From: Roseitranquillus sp963709765
GTDB taxonomy: Bacteria > Pseudomonadota > Alphaproteobacteria > Rhodobacterales > Rhodobacteraceae
Direction of reading: 5' to 3'
Assembly (NCBI GenBank): GCA_963709765.1
Contig: CAVPXL010000001.1
Span: 186,001-250,000, forward strand
Length of the DNA: 64,000 bases
The notes under the pieces: generated by a model
The model's input: only the letters and a program-made list of their open reading frames with translations
Databases searched by the model: none
What the model was told of the DNA's origin: nothing
Shown: positions 63,687-64,000 of the stretch, in pieces
Layout: the number at the start of each line of letters is the position of its first letter
How positions within the stretch are numbered: position 1 is the first letter of the stretch
Program-made: the position numbers and the translations under genes

Positions 63687-64000
63687 ATGCGCCCGTTGAT
63701 CGCCCTCGTCCTTCTGGCCGGCCTGCTCTGGGGCGGCTACTGGTTCATCGGCTCGAGCGCCCTGCAGGGGGCCTTGCGTGACTGGTTCGAGGCGCGACGC
63801 GCCGAGGGATGGGTGGCAGAGACCACGTCGATTGACGTGCGCGGCTTTCCGAACCGCTTCGACACGACCCTGACCGGGGTGGAGCTGGCCGACCCCGACA
63901 CGGGCCTCGTCTGGGCGGCGCCATTCTTTCAGGTTCTCGCTCTGAGTTACCGGCCGAATCACATCATCGTCCTCTGGCCGCCGGAACAGACACTGTCGAG
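63687..64000 (+). CDS. DUF2125 domain protein, N-terminal part (cut by window edge)
   Basis: The first 104 residues of an envelope protein. An N-terminal helix (LIALVLLAGLLWGGYWFIGS) is a signal anchor or signal peptide, followed by ARRAEGWVAETTSIDVRGFP, NRFDTTLTGVELADPDTGL and APFFQVLALSYRPNHIIVLW, the DUF2125 pattern seen in alphaproteobacteria. Its function is unknown. The start has agaggg eight bases upstream. Confidence 0.82.
   Translation, partial: MRPLIALVLLAGLLWGGYWFIGSSALQGALRDWFEARRAEGWVAETTSIDVRGFPNRFDTTLTGVELADPDTGLVWAAPFFQVLALSYRPNHIIVLWPPEQTLS

Overview
The window is 64 kb of GC-rich chromosomal DNA from an alphaproteobacterium, most probably of the Rhodobacterales/Rhodobacteraceae. 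The markers are the GcrA cell-cycle regulator, an F1-only ATP synthase operon (atpHAGDC, no F0 genes beside it), methylmalonyl-CoA epimerase next to DUF1467, Hsp20 coupled to DUF1150, a CIRCE-controlled groESL operon, and a conserved ExbB-like/OmpA-like pair. Placement rests on gene content and protein style only. I saw no rRNA, tRNA or CRISPR array.

Layout. 1-3.7 kb: glpK (cut by the window edge), a Sir2 deacylase, gnd and an EamA transporter. 3.8-7.2 kb: argF, argD and a lone ABC-2 permease. 7.3-10.1 kb: gcrA, rimO and a frameshifted cutA. 10.2-15.9 kb: small lipoprotein and exported genes, an M48 lipoprotein, DUF167, a YdjA-like nitroreductase, an EI24 membrane protein, DUF1467-mce, an orphan response regulator and a GNAT enzyme. 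15.9-24.7 kb: aspS, cfa, carB and two coupled envelope proteins of unknown function. 25-32 kb: tdk, a 2-hydroxyacid dehydrogenase, csaA, proC, ybjN, ubiK, then lgt-midA-pgeF as an overlapping operon. 31.5-36.9 kb: lrp, trxB, a second orphan receiver protein, hsp20-DUF1150, DUF465, purE-purK-nudix. 36.9-40.1 kb is the only clear accessory segment: about 1 kb of unrecognised DNA, then two nested, decayed IS3-family elements. 40.1-49.6 kb: groESL, Mn-type pyrophosphatase, a HAD hydrolase, a MaoC hydratase, ribF, a YcgN protein, threonine aldolase, an HCCA isomerase and prs. 49.7-54.6 kb: ATP synthase F1. 54.8-64 kb: a methyltransferase, gloB, clpA, a PPOX-fold protein, the OmpA/ExbB pair, a ChaC-type cyclotransferase and the start of a DUF2125 protein.

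Most of the window is housekeeping: arginine and pyrimidine supply (argF, argD, carB), purine synthesis (purE, purK, prs), translation (aspS, rimO), protein quality control (groESL, hsp20, clpA) and envelope maturation (lgt). Two things stand out. First, at least six genes that should be intact or essential (atpA, atpD, lgt, ribF, trxB, cutA) carry single-base lesions, which points to uncorrected sequence errors rather than real loss of function. Second, the 59.4-63.0 kb pair encodes a MotA/ExbB-like proton channel and a MotB-like partner whose coiled coil, of nearly 600 residues, is much longer than the periplasm is wide. This is the best candidate here for an undescribed machine.
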